DNA of 64,000 bases from an uncultured Fibrobacter sp. (GCA_934691725.1 CAKUTF010000012.1:5452-69451), one strand, 5' to 3'. Shown: positions 33,613-42,113, counted from the first letter of the stretch. The notes: generated by a model not told the origin, from the sequence alone. Translations and numbers: made by a program.

Positions 33613-36600
33613 ATGAAGCTCCAATTCAAACATCAAAAATTTCAAGCGGATGCGGCAAAAGCAGTCGTTGATGTCTTTGCCGGACAGCCGTACCTCACAC
33701 CTACCTACATGATGGATAGAGGCTACGGCCAGCAGACCATGACGGACGATACGGACTTCACCGGTTGGCGCAACGAGCGCATTGTACCGGAACTTTCCGA
33801 TAAGCTGATTCTGGAACATCTGCAAAAGGTGCAGCGCACGGGTCAGATCAAGCCGTCGGATAAGCTGGAAGGTCGCTATAATCTGACGATTGAAATGGAA
33901 ACCGGCGTTGGCAAGACCTATACCTACATCAAGACCATGTACGAGTTGAACAAGCACTACGGTTGGAGCAAGTTCATCGTGGTCGTGCCGAGCATTGCCA
34001 TTCGCGAGGGTGTTTATAAGTCCTTTCAGGTGACGCAGGAGCATTTCGCGGAGGAATACGGCAAGAAAATCCGGTTCTTCATCTATAATTCTGCCCAGCT
34101 CACGGAGATTGACCGCTTTGCATCGGATAGTTCCATCCATGTCATGATCATCAACTCCCAGGCGTTCAATGCCAAGGGTAAGGATGCGCGGCGTATTTAC
34201 ATGAAGCTGGACGAGTTCCGTTCCCGCCGCCCGATTGATATTATTGCAAAAACGAATCCGATTCTGATTATCGACGAGCCGCAGTCGGTCGAGGGCAAGC
34301 AGACAAAAGAACGGCTGAAAGAGTTCTGCCCGCTGCTGACGCTGCGCTACTCCGCAACGCACAAGTCGGACAGCATCTATAACATGGTCTATCGCCTTGA
34401 TGCCATGGAAGCGTACAACAAGCGGCTGGTCAAGAAGATCGCCGTCAAGGGCATCACGGAGTCCGGCAGCACGGCAACCGAAGGCTTTGTCTATCTGGAA
34501 AGTATCAATCTTTCCAAAGCTGATCCGACAGCAACCATTCAGTTTGACTTCAAGGGTGCGTCCGGCATTCGCAAGAAAAATGCAACGGTCGGTATCGGTT
34601 ACAATCTCTATGACAATTCCGGCAATTTGGATGAGTACAAGGTCGGCTTTGTGGTCAAGGCTATCGACGGACGGGATAACTCCGTAGAGTTCCTGAATGG
34701 TATCAAAATCTTTGCCGGAGATGTGATCGGCAAGGTCAGCGAAGACCAGCTTCGCCGCATTCAGATCCGCGAAACGATTCTTTCTCACTTGGAGCGGGAG
34801 CGTCAGCTTTTCCATAAGGGCATCAAAGTTCTATCGCTGTTCTTCATCGACGAGGTTGCAAAGTACAAGCAGTATGATGAGGCTGGCCATCCGTTCAACG
34901 GCATCTATGCGGATATGTTCGAGGAAGAGTACAACGACATTCTCGGCAACTGGCAGATTAGCATCGACGATGCGGAATACCTGAAATATCTGGATGCGAT
35001 TTCCGCCCATAACACCCATGCCGGTTACTTCTCTGTTGACAAAAAGGGCAAGATGACCGACAGCAAGCTCTCCGACAAGAAGGAGGGCACGTCTGACGAT
35101 ATTGACGCCTATGACCTGATCATGAAGAACAAGGAACTGCTTCTGGATCGTGATCCGAAAAAGTCCCCGGTGCGTTTCATTTTCTCGCATTCCGCGCTGC
35201 GTGAAGGCTGGGACAACCCGAACGTGTTCCAGATTTGCACGCTGAAACAGAGCAGCAGCGAGGTTCGCAAACGTCAGGAAGTCGGTCGTGGATTGCGCCT
35301 TTGTGTCAATCAGGACGGCGAGCGTATGGATGCCAACGTTCTCGGCAATGATGTTCATTCTATCAATGTGCTGACCGTTATTGCCAGTGAGAGCTATGAC
35401 AGCTTTGCAAAAGGCTTGCAAAGCGAGCTTGCCGATGCGGTTGCGGGGCGCCCTGTGGCTGTTACCGCCGAACTCTTCAAGGGCAAGGTTCTTGTGGATT
35501 CAAAAGGCAACGAGCAGGTTGTGGACGGCGATACGGCTCAGGCGATCTTTGAGGATTTGATCTCCAACGGATATGTCAAGCGCGGCGTGCTGACCGATAA
35601 GTATTATGCCGACAAAGCAAACGGTACGGTTCAGGTTGCGGAGGAAGTGGCGGACAGCCGCGATTCGGTGATGAGTATTCTTGATTCCGTCTATGACAGC
35701 CGCGCTATGCAGCCGGAGAATGCCCGCGATGGGAACGTCGAGCTGCAAGTTGATCCCGACAAGCTCGCCATGCCGGAGTTCAAGGCTCTCTGGAAACGTA
35801 TCAGCCCGAAATCTGTGTATGTGGTTGATTTTGATACCGATGAGCTTGTAAATAAAGCGATTGCTTCCATCAACCGGAATCTTCATGTGCCGAAAATCTT
35901 CTTCAAGGTGGAAACCGGCGCAATGGATGAAATCAAGTCAAAGGATTCGCTTCTTGACGGAAGCGCATTCTCAAAGTCAAAGTCATCTACTTATGACAGC
36001 AGCAAGCAAATCCGCGCGGGCAGCAGCGTGAAGTATGATCTGATCGGCAAGCTGGTCGGAGAAACCGGCCTGACACGAAAGGCAGTTGTTGCCATTCTGA
36101 CCGGTATTGAAAAACCCGTTTTTGAGCAGTTCAAATTCAATCCGGAAGAGTTCATTATCAAGGCAGCCGCCTTGATCAATGACGAAAAAGCAACTGCAAT
36201 CATTCAGCACATCACCTACAATGTGCTGGATGAACATTACGACACGGACATCTTTACGGAACCGACCATCAAGGGCAAGCTCGGAACGAACGCGATGAAA
36301 GCGCAGCGGCATCTGTATGATCATATCGTGTATGATTCCACAAACGAGCGCGATTTTGCGACCGATCTGGACACCAACACAGACGTTGCGGTTTATGTGA
36401 AGCTGCCGGACAGCTTCTATATTGCAACACCGGTTGGACATTATAACCCGGACTGGGCGATTGCTTTCTATGAAGGCTCTGTCAAGCACATTTACTTTGT
36501 TGCCGAAACGAAAGGCTCCATGTCCTCTATGCAGCTCCGGCTCATTGAGGAATCTAAGATTCACTGCGCAAGAGAGCATTTCAAGGCGATCAGCAACGGA

Positions 36601-36660
36601 AATGTAGTTTATGATGTGGTGGACAGCTACCGGGCTTTGCTTGATAAGGTGATGAGGTAG
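33613..36660 (+). CDS. Type III restriction Res subunit (DEAD/DEAH helicase-nuclease)
   Basis: Predicted ATP-dependent translocating endonuclease that works with Mod. The 1015-residue protein has Walker A ETGVGKT (about 96-102), the DEPQ box at 221-224, SATHKSD as motif III, SALREGWDNPNVFQI and QEVGRGLRL near 555-563. At its C-terminus is a PD-(D/E)xK nuclease signature with Asp947 in YNPDWAI and E965-T-K967 in FVAETKG. All catalytic elements needed for cleavage are intact. It starts nine bases after the RhuM-Fic stop and ends five bases before a convergent gene. Confidence 0.93.
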   Translation: MKLQFKHQKFQADAAKAVVDVFAGQPYLTPTYMMDRGYGQQTMTDDTDFTGWRNERIVPELSDKLILEHLQKVQRTGQIKPSDKLEGRYNLTIEMETGVGKTYTYIKTMYELNKHYGWSKFIVVVPSIAIREGVYKSFQVTQEHFAEEYGKKIRFFIYNSAQLTEIDRFASDSSIHVMIINSQAFNAKGKDARRIYMKLDEFRSRRPIDIIAKTNPILIIDEPQSVEGKQTKERLKEFCPLLTLRYSATHKSDSIYNMVYRLDAMEAYNKRLVKKIAVKGITESGSTATEGFVYLESINLSKADPTATIQFDFKGASGIRKKNATVGIGYNLYDNSGNLDEYKVGFVVKAIDGRDNSVEFLNGIKIFAGDVIGKVSEDQLRRIQIRETILSHLERERQLFHKGIKVLSLFFIDEVAKYKQYDEAGHPFNGIYADMFEEEYNDILGNWQISIDDAEYLKYLDAISAHNTHAGYFSVDKKGKMTDSKLSDKKEGTSDDIDAYDLIMKNKELLLDRDPKKSPVRFIFSHSALREGWDNPNVFQICTLKQSSSEVRKRQEVGRGLRLCVNQDGERMDANVLGNDVHSINVLTVIASESYDSFAKGLQSELADAVAGRPVAVTAELFKGKVLVDSKGNEQVVDGDTAQAIFEDLISNGYVKRGVLTDKYYADKANGTVQVAEEVADSRDSVMSILDSVYDSRAMQPENARDGNVELQVDPDKLAMPEFKALWKRISPKSVYVVDFDTDELVNKAIASINRNLHVPKIFFKVETGAMDEIKSKDSLLDGSAFSKSKSSTYDSSKQIRAGSSVKYDLIGKLVGETGLTRKAVVAILTGIEKPVFEQFKFNPEEFIIKAAALINDEKATAIIQHITYNVLDEHYDTDIFTEPTIKGKLGTNAMKAQRHLYDHIVYDSTNERDFATDLDTNTDVAVYVKLPDSFYIATPVGHYNPDWAIAFYEGSVKHIYFVAETKGSMSSMQLRLIEESKIHCAREHFKAISNGNVVYDVVDSYRALLDKVMR

Positions 36661-36665
36661 CCGGC

Positions 36666-36989
36666 CTATTTGCTTTTGCAGAACCGCTTCTTTTTCTCGG
36701 GGGTAATCGCTTTCAGCAGCGGAAGGATCCTTTCTAAAAGTTCCCGGTTTTCCATATCGACGATATAATGTTCCTTGGCGCCTTCATAAGGAAATCCGCA
36801 GGGAGCCTCTTGCAGCAATTCTTCGAGTTCGGGAAGCTTTTTGGCAAAGACCGTGTTGTCGCAGACGGAAAGCACCAGATGTCCATCGAGATAGACCAGA
36901 AATTCGCCAAACATTTTTCGGGTTTTGACTTGTCCGAAAGGCTTGATTTTTTCTAGGACCGTGGCGATGTATTCAAATGATGTCGGCAT
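36666..36989 (-). CDS. TfoX N-terminal-domain-like protein
   Basis: A 107-residue protein with the TfoX_N pattern: helix YIATVLEKIKPFG, then VKTRKMFGEFLVYLDGHLVLSVCDNTVFAKKLPE, and the C-terminal GAKEHYIVDMENRELLERILPLL. Only the N-terminal domain of the competence regulator TfoX/Sxy is present, as in many stand-alone small proteins whose role is undefined. It is convergent with res and probably belongs to the host side of the island boundary. The start is the ATG at 36989. Confidence 0.82.
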   Translation of the reverse strand: MPTSFEYIATVLEKIKPFGQVKTRKMFGEFLVYLDGHLVLSVCDNTVFAKKLPELEELLQEAPCGFPYEGAKEHYIVDMENRELLERILPLLKAITPEKKKRFCKSK

Positions 36990-37016
36990 GGCTTTTAATA
37001 TAAAATTTTGAAAACT

Positions 37017-37131
37017 GCTTTCGCTCCGTCGAACTCCATTGTCCCGTGTCAGGAGTTCTCATCGCTCTTTTGACTGGATATAGAAAAAGACCGGAAGAAC
37101 CGGTCTTTTTCTATATGGAGCTAAGGAGATT
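37017..37131 (+). repeat. 115-bp direct repeat, copy 1 (with 3' end of tRNA-Ala)
   Basis: This segment repeats at 37201-37315 with only a few mismatches. It contains a terminator-type hairpin (AAAAAGACCGG/CCGGTCTTTTT, 37084-37112) and, at its right end, the first 16 bases of the tRNA-Ala 3' end (TGGAGCTAAGGAGATT). The tRNA is not continued, so this is a remnant of a second tRNA-Ala unit. Confidence 0.9.
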
Positions 37132-37200
37132 GTGCGCTAATCGCGCAACCCTACGGGTCTCATCGCCATTGGCGATTCGCTCTCCGCAAAAGCCCGCCGG

Positions 37201-37315
37201 GCTTTCGCTCCGTCGAACTCCATAATCCCGAGTCAGGAGTTCTCATCGCTCTTTTGACTGGATATAGAAAAAGACCGGAAAAACCGGTCTTTTTCTATAT
37301 GGAGCTAAGGAGATT
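37201..37315 (+). repeat. 115-bp direct repeat, copy 2 (overlaps tRNA-Ala)
   Basis: Second copy of the segment at 37017-37131. Here the right end runs on into the intact tRNA-Ala gene. The 69 bases between the copies (37132-37200) show no gene. Confidence 0.9.
37262..37299 (-). terminator. Terminator of tRNA-Ala
   Basis: A long stem ATATAGAAAAAGACCGG/CCGGTCTTTTTCTATAT around a short AAAAA loop lies immediately after the tRNA on the minus strand. The T-rich arm follows the G+C core in both directions, so it can act bidirectionally. A second copy is at 37078-37116. Confidence 0.8.
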
Positions 37316-37373
37316 CGAACTCCTGACCCCAACGCTGCCAGCGTTGTGCTCTACCAAACTGAGCTATAACCCC
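37300..37373 (-). tRNA. tRNA-Ala (anticodon GGC)
   Basis: On the minus strand the sequence begins GGGGTTATAGCTCAG and pairs with TAGCTCC at the 3' end (two G-U pairs in the acceptor). The anticodon arm is CAACG-CTGGCAG-CGTTG, giving anticodon GGC, and the T-arm is AGGAG-TTCGAAT-CTCCT. The length is 74 nt with no encoded CCA. Confidence 0.94.
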
Positions 37374-37465
37374 GTTAGAGTGATTCAAATTGAGAAAAAA
37401 AAACTTTTTTTGTCAAGGGGGCGACTTCAAAATTTTTGAAAATCGCCTGGAATCACTCGGAAAAA

Positions 37466-38014
37466 TCAGGCGAAGGTTTCGATTTTCACCGATTCGATTA
37501 CCACGTCGTCGTAGGGACGGTCGTTGGCGTCGGTGCGGACCTTCGCAATCTCGTCGAGAACGTCGAAACCTTCAAAGAGCTGCCCGAATACGGAATAGCC
37601 TTCCGCCGGTCCGCCGTTTTCCGGGTGGTCGAGAAAGTGCGTCCCCTCTGCCGGGTGGACGATGAAGAACTGGCTGCCGATGGAGTGCGGCATCATCGTC
37701 TTCGCCCAGCTGAGCGCGCCGCGGAGATGCGAAAGCTTGGCGTCGTATTTGTCGCCGATGGTCGTTCCGGGACCTTTCGCCGCATGTCCGCCCGTTCCGT
37801 TCTTGCGGGTGAAGTCACCGCCCTGGATCATAAAACCCTTGATAATCCGGTGGAAAGGCGCTCCGTCATATTTGCCCTGCTTCGCAAGTTCGATGAAGTT
37901 CGTCGCGCATTCTCCGACGATTTCGGGGAAGAGGCGTGCACGCATTTCGCCGTGGTTCGTCTTGATTACCGCGATGGTTTCGCCGCTTTTCGGCATATCG
38001 AGCTGATTGAACAT
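37466..38014 (-). CDS. ppiB: Cyclophilin-type peptidyl-prolyl cis-trans isomerase
   Basis: Catalyses cis-trans isomerisation of Xaa-Pro bonds. The 182-residue protein has the cyclophilin core: VIKTNHGEMRARLFPE, YDGAPFHRIIKGFMIQGGD with the catalytic Arg in FHRIIKGFMIQGGD, GSQFFIVH and VFGQLFEGFDVLDEIA. No signal peptide is visible, so it should be cytoplasmic. It diverges from pyrR with an 81-base gap. A long frame antisense to it runs into pyrR in the same phase and could be mistaken for an N-terminal extension of pyrR. Confidence 0.95.
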   Translation of the reverse strand: MFNQLDMPKSGETIAVIKTNHGEMRARLFPEIVGECATNFIELAKQGKYDGAPFHRIIKGFMIQGGDFTRKNGTGGHAAKGPGTTIGDKYDAKLSHLRGALSWAKTMMPHSIGSQFFIVHPAEGTHFLDHPENGGPAEGYSVFGQLFEGFDVLDEIAKVRTDANDRPYDDVVIESVKIETFA

Positions 38015-38095
38015 AACTTGAAAATCTCCGGTTGTTTTTGTTCTGGGATAAAAACTACATTTTCTTTTTGGAAAAACTCGAAAAAGGAGCTCGCT

Positions 38096-38659
38096 GTGAA
38101 GGATAATTGCAAACGGATCAGGCTTTTGCTAGACGCCCAGGCGATGGAAACCGCGCTCGACAGGATGGCCTCGACCGTTGCGGAGATGGTTCCCTCGGCG
38201 GATAACGTCCTCGTCCTCGGGATGGCCAGTCGGGGAATCCCGCTTTCGAAAAAGTTAGCCCTTCGCCTTTCGAAGCGTTACTCGCGTGAAATTCCGTGCG
38301 GAAGCCTCGACGCGACTTTTTACCGGGACGATTTCCATTACAGGCGGCCTCTCGCCGTCACCGAAATGCGCATCACGGAAATGCCCGTCTCCGTCGAAGG
38401 GAAGACCGTTATCCTTGTCGATGACGTTCTCTATACGGGGCGTTCTGTCCGGGCGGCAATCCAGGCGATTCTCGACATGGGACGTCCGGCGGCTATCCGC
38501 TTTTGCGCGCTGGTCGATCGCGGGCACAGGGAGCTTCCGATTGCTGCAGACGCGGTGGGGCTTTCGGTCAAGACGCTCGAAAACGAGGAAGTGCGCGTTT
38601 TAATCGAACCTGGCGATCCGGAAACGGCTGTCTATCTTGTACAAGTGGAGAATGTATGA
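38096..38659 (+). CDS. pyrR: PyrR: pyr operon regulator / uracil phosphoribosyltransferase
   Basis: PyrR binds pyr mRNA in a UMP-dependent way and can also make UMP from uracil and PRPP. Starting at the GTG at 38096, preceded by AAAGGAG, it gives 187 residues. The PRPP-binding loop VILVDDVLYTGRS is at about 103-115, with GMASRGIPLSKKL near 42 and FCALVDRGHRELPI near 140. The frame is open upstream through sequence antisense to ppiB, which is not counted. The pyrB start overlaps its stop (ATGA). No clear PyrR-type anti-terminator stem was found in the short leader. Confidence 0.93.
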   Translation: MKDNCKRIRLLLDAQAMETALDRMASTVAEMVPSADNVLVLGMASRGIPLSKKLALRLSKRYSREIPCGSLDATFYRDDFHYRRPLAVTEMRITEMPVSVEGKTVILVDDVLYTGRSVRAAIQAILDMGRPAAIRFCALVDRGHRELPIAADAVGLSVKTLENEEVRVLIEPGDPETAVYLVQVENV

Positions 38660-39594
38660 AATCTTCTCTTTCCATTCGGCATCTTTTAGGGCTTGAAGGC
38701 GTAAGCGAAAGCGATATCCGGGCGATTCTCGATACGGCGGTCGAGTTCCGCGAACTTTTGGAGCGTCCCGTGAAAAAGGTCCCGTCCCTTCGCGGGCTTA
38801 CTATCGTGAACCTGTTTTTCGAAAACAGTACGCGGACCCGCACGAGCTTTGAACTTGCGGAAAAGCGCCTCTCGGCGGACATCGTGAACTTTTCGAGTTC
38901 GAGTTCGAGCGTCCAGAAAGGCGAAACGCTGCTCGATACGCTCAAAAACATCGAATCGATGAAAATCGACGTGGTCGTGGTGCGGCACAAGGGGACTGGC
39001 GTTCCCAGGTTTCTTGCGGACCATACGAACGCGATTGTCGTAAACGCGGGAGACGGTGCGCACGAGCATCCGACGCAGGCTTTGCTCGACATGTTCACCA
39101 TCGAACAGAAGCTGGGAACGCTCAAGGGAAAACGCATCGCGATCGTGGGGGACATTCGCCACAGCCGTGTGGCGCGCTCGGACTCCTGGGGGATGACGAC
39201 GCTCGGAGCGAAAGTTACGCTCTGCGGACCGAGTACGCTGCTTCCGCGTTACCGCAAAGACTTCCCGGACGTCTCCTGGGAAACCGATGTGAAAAAGGCT
39301 GTCGAAGGCGCCGATGCGGTTATCGCGCTCCGCCTGCAAAAGGAACGCATGGAGGATTCGCTTCTGCCAAGCCTCCGCGAATACCGGAACTATTTTGGCG
39401 TGACGGAAGAGGTTCTCGAACGGGCTTCCGATTTGGCGCTTATCATGCATCCCGGCCCCATCAACCGCGGCGTGGAGCTTGATTCGGATGTCGCGGACGG
39501 TGCGCATTCCGTCATTCTCTCGCAGGTGACAAACGGCGTCGCCGTGCGGATGTCCGCCCTGTATCTTCTTTCCGGAGGTCGTGCAAATGGATAA
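38656..39594 (+). CDS. pyrB: Aspartate carbamoyltransferase catalytic subunit PyrB
   Basis: Condenses carbamoyl phosphate with aspartate in UMP synthesis. From the ATG at 38656 the protein has 312 residues. The carbamoyl-phosphate loop STRTRTSFE is at 58-66, followed by SSSSVQKGETLLDT, HPTQALLD (about 131-138) and LQKERM near 233. The C-terminal HPGPINRG also fits. No pyrI regulatory gene is nearby. The next gene encodes a dihydroorotase homologue lacking metal ligands, the usual partner in class A ATCases, where it has a structural role. Confidence 0.96.
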   Translation: MKSSLSIRHLLGLEGVSESDIRAILDTAVEFRELLERPVKKVPSLRGLTIVNLFFENSTRTRTSFELAEKRLSADIVNFSSSSSSVQKGETLLDTLKNIESMKIDVVVVRHKGTGVPRFLADHTNAIVVNAGDGAHEHPTQALLDMFTIEQKLGTLKGKRIAIVGDIRHSRVARSDSWGMTTLGAKVTLCGPSTLLPRYRKDFPDVSWETDVKKAVEGADAVIALRLQKERMEDSLLPSLREYRNYFGVTEEVLERASDLALIMHPGPINRGVELDSDVADGAHSVILSQVTNGVAVRMSALYLLSGGRANG

Positions 39595-40828
39595 TGTTGT
39601 CTTGAAAAATGTCTGTCCCTTTGTCCATGGCAAGCTCTCGCCGACGCAGACCGTTTCGATTGTGGAAGGCGTCTGGCGGGAATCAGCCCCGGAGGGGACC
39701 CGAGTAGTCGATGGAAACGGCGCCTTGCTTCTTCCCGGGCTTTTTGCGCTGGGAATCGATTTCCAGGAACCTGCGCGCGATGATATCTACACTTATCGGT
39801 CGGGCTTTTTGGCGATGCGCCGAGGCGGTTTTTCCGGCGGGCTTTACGAAAGTTCCGCAAATCCGGTCGATGGCATCTGGCGTCTTGTCGCGGAAAAATC
39901 CGCATTAGAAAAGAGCGGTCTCGATATCCGGATTTTGGGGGCGATAAGCCAGGGGTACGAAGCGAAGGCGCTTGCCGAAATGCGCGAACTCTCTGACGGC
40001 GGCGTTGCGGGATTTGGCGACGGAAACCGATTCTTTGGAACGATGCGCTTCCTGCGTCTTGCGCTCGAATACGGCGAAATGACCGGGAAAAGGTTTTTCT
40101 TTCTCCCTTACGATTATTCCCTTGCCCATGGCGGTTTTGTCCACGAGGGAAACTTTTCCGACATGATAGGGATGAAGGGCGTTCCCGAACAGGCGGAAAC
40201 GATTCCTCTCTTTGCCCTTCTCGAATTGTCCCGCTGGCTAGGCGTTCCGCTCCACATCAAGCAGGTGACGTCGAGGGCCGCGTTGGACTTGATCCGCCGC
40301 TACCGCGAAATGCGTCTCGATGTGACATGCGACGTTGATGTCCACCACTTGCTCTTTTGCGATGAGGACTTGAAAAGCCTCGACACGAACCTCAACCTGC
40401 ATCCGCCCCTCCGTTCGGCGGAAGACCGAAAGGCGCTTTGGGAAGCCCTTGCCGACGGGACGGTCAACGCGGTGAGCTTTAACCATTTTCCCGTGCACCG
40501 CGAGGACAAGGAGGTGAATTTCGAAGCGGCAGTTCCCGGAGCTGTTTCGCTGGAAATCGCGCTCCCGATGATTTGGAACAAACTTTCCGAACGGCTCGGG
40601 GTTTCGCGGGCGGTGGAGCTCCTTTCGGAAAATCCGGCAAGGATTTCGGGAGCGGAACCGGCGGCCTTGAATCCCGGCGAAAAGGTCTCCGCAGTCCTCT
40701 TTGATCCGGCGGGAAAGACGCGCGTCGAATCCGGGACTTTTGCCGGCGGTGTCGAAAACTCCCCGTTCCTTGGACGGGAACTTCCGGGACGGATTCTAGG
40801 CTCTTATATCGCGGGAATCTGGAGGTAG
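39587..40828 (+). CDS. Dihydroorotase-like protein lacking metal ligands (PyrC'/PyrX type)
   Basis: A 413-residue amidohydrolase-fold protein read from the ATG at 39587, with GGAGG just upstream, overlapping pyrB by eight bases. Active dihydroorotases have PGFIDxHxHxR; here residues 50-62 read PGLFALGIDFQEP, so both metal-binding His are Gly and Asp and the Arg is Gln. The catalytic-Asp motif (D-H-A-P-H) near residue 300 reads FNHFPVHRED, with Asn for Asp. It is therefore probably a pseudo-enzyme that supports PyrB, as PyrC' does in some bacteria. A catalytic pyrC should lie elsewhere. Confidence 0.83.
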   Translation: MDNVVLKNVCPFVHGKLSPTQTVSIVEGVWRESAPEGTRVVDGNGALLLPGLFALGIDFQEPARDDIYTYRSGFLAMRRGGFSGGLYESSANPVDGIWRLVAEKSALEKSGLDIRILGAISQGYEAKALAEMRELSDGGVAGFGDGNRFFGTMRFLRLALEYGEMTGKRFFFLPYDYSLAHGGFVHEGNFSDMIGMKGVPEQAETIPLFALLELSRWLGVPLHIKQVTSRAALDLIRRYREMRLDVTCDVDVHHLLFCDEDLKSLDTNLNLHPPLRSAEDRKALWEALADGTVNAVSFNHFPVHREDKEVNFEAAVPGAVSLEIALPMIWNKLSERLGVSRAVELLSENPARISGAEPAALNPGEKVSAVLFDPAGKTRVESGTFAGGVENSPFLGRELPGRILGSYIAGIWR

Positions 40829-40829
40829 C

Positions 40830-41858
40830 TTGATCCCGTTTACGGTTTCGGTGGAGATGCTCTTCCTCGCGCTTTTAGTCGCCACGCTTTTTCTCGTGCT
40901 GGTAGTTCTTGTCGAGATTAGCCGGAACAACCGGCGGCGTGAAGTCGGAACGATGTTCGCTTCGGACAAGTTCGACGAAAAGGTTGCGCGTTTTCATCTG
41001 TCGGAAACCGAAAGGGCGATGCTCGAACGCCTGGTCCGCCAATCTTCGTTCTCCAACAAGGATTCGGTGCTGAACTCGCCGCTTCTTTTCGAAGAAGCCG
41101 TAAACGATGTGTACAAATTAAATCACGGTGTGGAAAACATTTCGCCCGTTGATTGTGACACGATTGGGAATCTCCGAAAAAAGTTGGGGCATCTCGACAA
41201 TGCGCCGAAATACTCGTATATTTCCACGCGGCAATTTACCCCGGGGATGGAGGTAGCGCTTGTTCCTTCCGAACGCAAGGCGGAAACGCGCGCGCTTCAC
41301 CGAAAAATCCTTTCGCTGAATGAACGCTGCTGGTGCGTTTCCCTAGAAAATTCGAAATTTTTACGCGAATGTTTGGGGCGGAAAATCGAGGTCCGCTTCA
41401 ATATTCCCGGCGAGGCGGTCTATTCCGCAAAGGTCCGTGTTTTGGGAATCGACGATTCGGGAAACCTGGTCTTGAAACATTCGACGAAAATCCACAAGGA
41501 GCAGCTTCGCCGCTGGATTCGTCTGTCCGTGCGCTTTCCCGTGCACTTGGAAACCGGCGAAAAAAAAATGGACGGTTTTCTTGTCGATCTTTCTGCCGGC
41601 GGCATTCTTCTCGCGCTCCCTGAAGTCTTAGGCGAGAATACGCTTGTCCGCATCCGGTTTCTTTTGCCTGGATTTGGCGAAGAATCATTGGACGTCCGTA
41701 TCTTGCGCGTGCTGCACAAGGGGGAAAAGGATGAAAAAACGGGAGGGATCGATCACAGCGCATCGTTCATCGGAGATTTCGGGGAAACCCAGGAGCATGT
41801 TTTGCAATACATCTTCCAGGAAAGGCGGAAGTCAGAGCTTAGATCCGCAAACGTCTAA
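40830..41858 (+). CDS. Membrane-anchored PilZ domain protein
   Basis: A 342-residue protein using a TTG start with GGAGG five bases upstream, one base after the pyrC' stop. Residues 8-29 form one hydrophobic membrane anchor. A middle region (about 40-220) has no clear family. The C-terminal PilZ domain has the c-di-GMP motif RWIRLSVRFPV near 227, followed by FLVDLSAGGILLALP (D-x-S-x-x-G). It would respond to c-di-GMP at the membrane. Its place at the end of a pyrimidine operon is unusual. Repeat island 2 begins immediately after its stop. Confidence 0.85.
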   Translation: MIPFTVSVEMLFLALLVATLFLVLVVLVEISRNNRRREVGTMFASDKFDEKVARFHLSETERAMLERLVRQSSFSNKDSVLNSPLLFEEAVNDVYKLNHGVENISPVDCDTIGNLRKKLGHLDNAPKYSYISTRQFTPGMEVALVPSERKAETRALHRKILSLNERCWCVSLENSKFLRECLGRKIEVRFNIPGEAVYSAKVRVLGIDDSGNLVLKHSTKIHKEQLRRWIRLSVRFPVHLETGEKKMDGFLVDLSAGGILLALPEVLGENTLVRIRFLLPGFGEESLDVRILRVLHKGEKDEKTGGIDHSASFIGDFGETQEHVLQYIFQERRKSELRSANV

Positions 41859-41952
41859 GGGAATGAGGAATTAGGAATGAGCAATGGGTCTGCGGACGTC
41901 TAAGAGAATGAGAAATTAGCAATGAGTAATGAGGAATTGGTCGGCAAACGTC

Positions 41953-42013
41953 TAGGCTTTTTAAAATGTCATTCCCCGGCTTGACCGGGGAATCTCCTTT
42001 CAGAGAAGGGATT
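41953..42013 (+). repeat. 61-bp exact repeat, copy 1 (palindromic block)
   Basis: Begins TAGGCTTTTTAAAATGTCAT and ends CTTTCAGAGAAGGGATT. Compared base by base, it is the exact reverse complement of 63915-63975. It contains the hairpin ATTCCCCGG-CTTGA-CCGGGGAAT. Confidence 0.95.
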
Positions 42014-42113
42014 GCCGGGTCACGCCCGGCAATGACAGGCTAGCGAGCTTGCCGAGCTATCCAGAACTTAGTTGAGAGAACTTAGAGCTTAGACCAGCAG
42101 ACATTTAAATTTA

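Larger units (their letters stand above)
23456..36660 (+). other. Defence-type accessory island (split type III R-M with added modules)
   Basis: Ten same-strand genes fill 13.2 kb between tRNA-Pro and a convergent TfoX-like gene: SNF2-type helicase, four-helix-bundle cassette, DUF4391, DUF3990-like ART with partner, Mod, two DUF1016 nucleases, RhuM-Fic and Res. Many junctions overlap or lie within 15 bases, with strong GAGGAGG-type ribosome sites, which suggests coordinated expression. No integrase, transposase or copy of the tRNA-Pro 3' end was seen at the far side, so the mode of entry is unclear. Gene content and codon style differ from the flanking core genes. Confidence 0.75.

Noticed and set aside
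23295..36660. Island integrated into tRNA-Pro with att repeats
   Set aside because: No copy of the tRNA-Pro 3' end was found at the right border and no integrase gene is present, so site-specific integration at this tRNA is not supported.
23456..36660. BREX or DISARM system
   Set aside because: There is no pglZ, brxC or drmB-type gene; the methyltransferase and Res are of type III R-M kind.
37436..38095. Open frame upstream of pyrR suggesting a 407-residue fusion protein
   Set aside because: The extra 220 codons are antisense to ppiB. PyrR proteins start at the GTG used here, which has its own ribosome site.
38015..38095. PyrR-dependent attenuator ahead of pyrR
   Set aside because: The 81-base leader is short and no convincing anti-terminator/terminator pair could be drawn by eye.
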